Positions 18,930 through 21,413 of a DNA stretch of 21,413 nucleotides are shown piece by piece (position 1 is the stretch's first letter; every line of letters begins with the position of its first letter). The translations under genes were made by a program, and so were the position numbers. Source of the DNA: Gonium pectorale (taxonomy: Eukaryota > Chlorophyta > Chlorophyceae > Chlamydomonadales > Volvocaceae); assembly GCA_001584585.1 (NCBI GenBank), contig LSYV01000096.1, forward strand, positions 16,659-38,071, given 5' to 3'. The notes beneath the pieces were generated by a model. The model did not search any database. It saw only the letters and a program-made list of their open reading frames with translations, and was not told where the DNA came from.

Positions 18930-21413
18930 TCAGGCGGCCGCCTTGGCCGGCTTGGCCTTGGGCTGCGGCAGGCTGCCCTCGTGGCCCACCCGCACGCGGC
19001 AGGCGGCCTCCACGTCGGCGGGCGCCAGCAGGAAGGGGCCCACCACGTCGCGGCGGAAGGTGGCCAACGAGGGCAGCCGGCCTGCGGGCGGGCGGGCGGG
19101 CAGCAAGATGGGGCGGTGTGTGTTCTTCAAGTGTGTGTGTGTGTGCGCGCGTGTGTGTGGGGGGGGGAGGTGGAGGCAGCCCGGGTGGGGGTGGAGGCGG
19201 GCGGGCAGGAGCGGGGCTGAGGACGTGAGGCTGATGCCGCCAGAGCAGGGGCTCAGACATAGGTGCCTCCTCCCCTACCCCTGGGCCAGGGACTAGGGAC
19301 CCGTATACCCAGTCGCCGCCCTCCCGCCCCCGCCGCCCTGCCCCGCCGACCGCCCCCGGACCGTCCCGCCGACCGCCTTTGCGCAGCTACCCCACCACCC
19401 CACCACACACACCACCCCGCTGGCCTAACGCTCGCACCCCCTCCCGCCCACTCCCCCACCTCCCCCCCCCTCCCACCCCCACACACAGCCCCGGCCCTCC
19501 CCTCCCTCCAGCCCTCACCCGGGGGGCAGTGCGGCAGCGGCAGCTCCTCCAGATTGCGCAGCACGCGGACCGCGTAGCGGGGGGCGGGGGATGCGGAGGG
19601 GGCGGAAGATCCGTGCTGGGCGGGATCCTGCCCCTTTGTGTCGGGCGCGGGCGCGGGCGGCAGCTCCCACAGCTCGAAGGCCAGGCTGGTCATGTAGGGT
19701 GGCCAGGTTGTCACGTCGTGGCCCAGGGCTGGGGGGGGGGATAGGGGGACGGGGTGGGTGGGGGGAGGGGGAGGGCAGGACAGGGGGAAGGGGAGGGGGG
19801 AAGCTGGGGCGAGGAGAGGGGAGGGGGATCCGAGGCGAGCTGAGCCTAGTCCAGCGCAGTCAGGGCACTTCGTCTCGGGCGACAGCAGCGGGGGTTGGGG
19901 GGGGGGAAGGGGAGGTGTGGGTGTGACACGCCGTGGCGGCGGGGGGCCCCAGGGGACGGGGAGGCACGGCGGCGCGGCGGCGGCTGGCGCGCACACGGAC
20001 ACACGGCGCTGTGGGGCGGGGCGAGGGGGGCGCGGGGGGGTTATTCAGTCCGTGGGCAAAAGCTGACTGATGACCGTGGATCGGAGAACCGTTGACCTGG
20101 GGCAGGGGGGAAGGGGTTTGAAGGGGAAAGGGAATCAATAACGACGAGCTGGGCGGCAACAGTCGGGCGGGGGGCGGGGGGGGGGGTAGGTTGCGCAACG
20201 GGCGGATGCGCCGACCGGCCCCGGCAGAGGAGGGGCCGGACTCCGGAGGGGCCGCAGGGGTAAGGGACGGGGGCATTGCCGGGCACGGGCACGGCACCGG
20301 CCGCAGGCCCCGGCTCCAGGTGAGTGGGCTCAGGCGAGAGCGGATGGGGTGGCACCCCTAAACGCCCCTAACCACCCCTTACCGCCCCAACCGCCCGACG
20401 CGCCCGATGCGCCCGACCTCCGCCCCCCCACCCGCCCCCCCCTTGCCCCGCCTCACCCGACAGCAGCGGCATGATGGTGCTGTCGTGCCTGGGGGGGTGG
20501 GGTGGGGTGGGAGGGCGTGAAATGGGGGGGGGGGCGGCGGTCGAATAAGGGGGTGACTTGGGGAGGGTGAATTGGGGGGGGGGGGAATTGGTGGGGGGGT
20601 GATATTTTCGGGGGGGGGGACGACGACGTATTGGGGCAGGGCCAATTGGATGCGCGGGCGGGGGGGGGTGGGGGGGCCTGAATGAATTGGTTGGGGCGGT
20701 GACGTGAGGTAGTGTGGGTTGGAAGGCATCCTCTCTAGAGAAGCCAGGGAGCGCATTCCTCTCCCGACCGTGCAAACAACTGGTGACTTTGGGCGGGGCG
20801 GTGACGTGGGGAGGAGGGCGGATTGAGGGGCGGCACCCTGATTGGGTGGGGGCGGCACGTGGCAGAGGAGGATATTGCGGGGGGTCAGGTTGGGAAACGG
20901 GGACCGAGGAGGCGAAGAGCTGGGGGGCTGAATTGGGGGGTACGTTCTGAAGTGGGGGTGGGATTCGAATTGGTTAGGGGGATTGGGGGGGGCGGATAGT
21001 GGAATTTGGGGGTTGAGTTGAGGGGGTTTTCTGGAAACAGGGGAATTGAGGGGGGTAAAAAGGGAGCGGGGTGGTGGATCTTTTGGGGGGGGCCCTGGGG
21101 CGGGTGAATTTGTGGGATGAAATGGGGGGGGGGTGACACATGTCAGTTGGACGAAGCGGGGGGGGGGGGAAAGGCCTCGCCAAGTCCGGCGGCAGCTATT
21201 AATAAGTAACTACACTCCAAAGGCCCGAACGGGCCGCGTACGGTACTCTGGAACACGCCAATGAAACACACCGCCCGTTCGCGCCCCCCCCCCCAGCAAC
21301 CCACCTAACGCCCCCCACCCCGCAACACGCCCCCTCACCCGCTCGTACCAACGTACAGCAGCGGCCGCTCGCCGACCACCCGCCGCCGCCTCCGCCCGCC
21401 TCCGCGCCTCTGC
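18930..21413 (-). CDS. Histidine acid phosphatase family protein, C-terminal part (5' end beyond window)
   Basis: Four exons are visible: >21413-21339, 20488-20457, 19728-19519 and 19081-18930 (TGA at 18932-18930). Phases match at each junction (2, 1, 1). Joined, they read LLYVGTSG, HDSTIMPLLSALGHDV, WPPYMTSLAFELWEL, a Pro/Ala/Ser-rich insert of about 30 residues, YAVRVLRNLEELPLPHC, then TFRRDVV and a Lys/Ala-rich tail. This matches the C-terminal half of histidine acid phosphatases: the GHDST motif carries the catalytic HD pair (His binding, Asp proton donor), and the WPPY, FELW, VRVLRNLEELPLPHC order is typical, including a conserved Cys. The RHG active-site motif and any signal peptide should lie to the right, outside the window. 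The substrate (phosphomonoester, inositol phosphate or 2-phosphoxylose type) cannot be told from this part. Donors are GTGAGG in all three introns. Confidence 0.88.
19131..19169. repeat. GT microsatellite with adjoining G run
   Basis: Alternating GT/GC repeat followed by about eight G, in the last intron of the phosphatase gene (19518-19082), close to its acceptor. Confidence 0.8.
20489..21338 (-). repeat. Low-complexity intron with G-run array (C-rich in the transcript)
   Basis: The 850-nt intron of the phosphatase gene is dominated on the plus strand by G runs of 6-13, separated by GAATT, GGTGA and ATT spacers (for example about 20521-20690 and 20930-21170). GAATTGG-type units recur irregularly. 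The plus strand could form G-quadruplexes. The transcript strand is a polypyrimidine-rich intron. Confidence 0.75.

Noticed and set aside
1..21413. tRNA, rRNA, CRISPR array, autonomous transposon
   Set aside because: I looked for T-loop signatures, rRNA motifs, regularly spaced repeats and transposase or reverse-transcriptase motifs and saw none. The repeats found are a segmental duplication and simple sequence.

Overview
This is nuclear DNA from a green alga, most probably Chlamydomonas or a close volvocine relative. The base composition is strongly GC-rich. Genes are split by many short introns with donors such as GTGCGT, GTGAGG and GTAAGT and pyrimidine-CAG acceptors. The only recognisable polyadenylation signals are of the TGTAA type used by this group. 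Introns carry long G/C homopolymer tracts. Exon models were built by eye from splice sites, phase continuity and protein similarity.

Left two thirds (1 to about 13412): two tandem copies of a unit of about 6.8 kb. Each copy carries, on the minus strand, one leucine-rich-repeat protein gene (copy A 1935-4080, copy B 8725-11101) and, upstream of it, the last exon and 3' flank of an RNA polymerase subunit gene. Only copy B's last exon joins a full gene. Copy A's last exon (6352-6394) is an orphan. The duplication breakpoint lies at about 6592 / 13412, inside the last intron of that polymerase gene. The window opens inside copy A, next to ambiguous bases (positions 5 and 21), so more copies or an assembly gap may lie to the left.

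Middle (13166-16355): a complete six-exon RPB6/RPABC2 gene (131 aa, minus strand, shared subunit of RNA polymerases I, II and III). It is divergently arranged, across about 300 bp, with a three-exon gene of unknown function (191 aa, plus strand).

Right (16356-21413): about 2.6 kb without a recognisable gene, then the four 3'-terminal exons of a minus-strand histidine-acid-phosphatase family gene whose 5' part lies beyond the window. Its introns are extremely G-rich on the plus strand, so C-rich in the transcript.

The genes do not form a pathway. The main biology is a local segmental duplication that expanded a lineage-specific LRR family, left an orphan exon of an essential gene, and shows blocks of perfect identity mixed with strongly diverged stretches.
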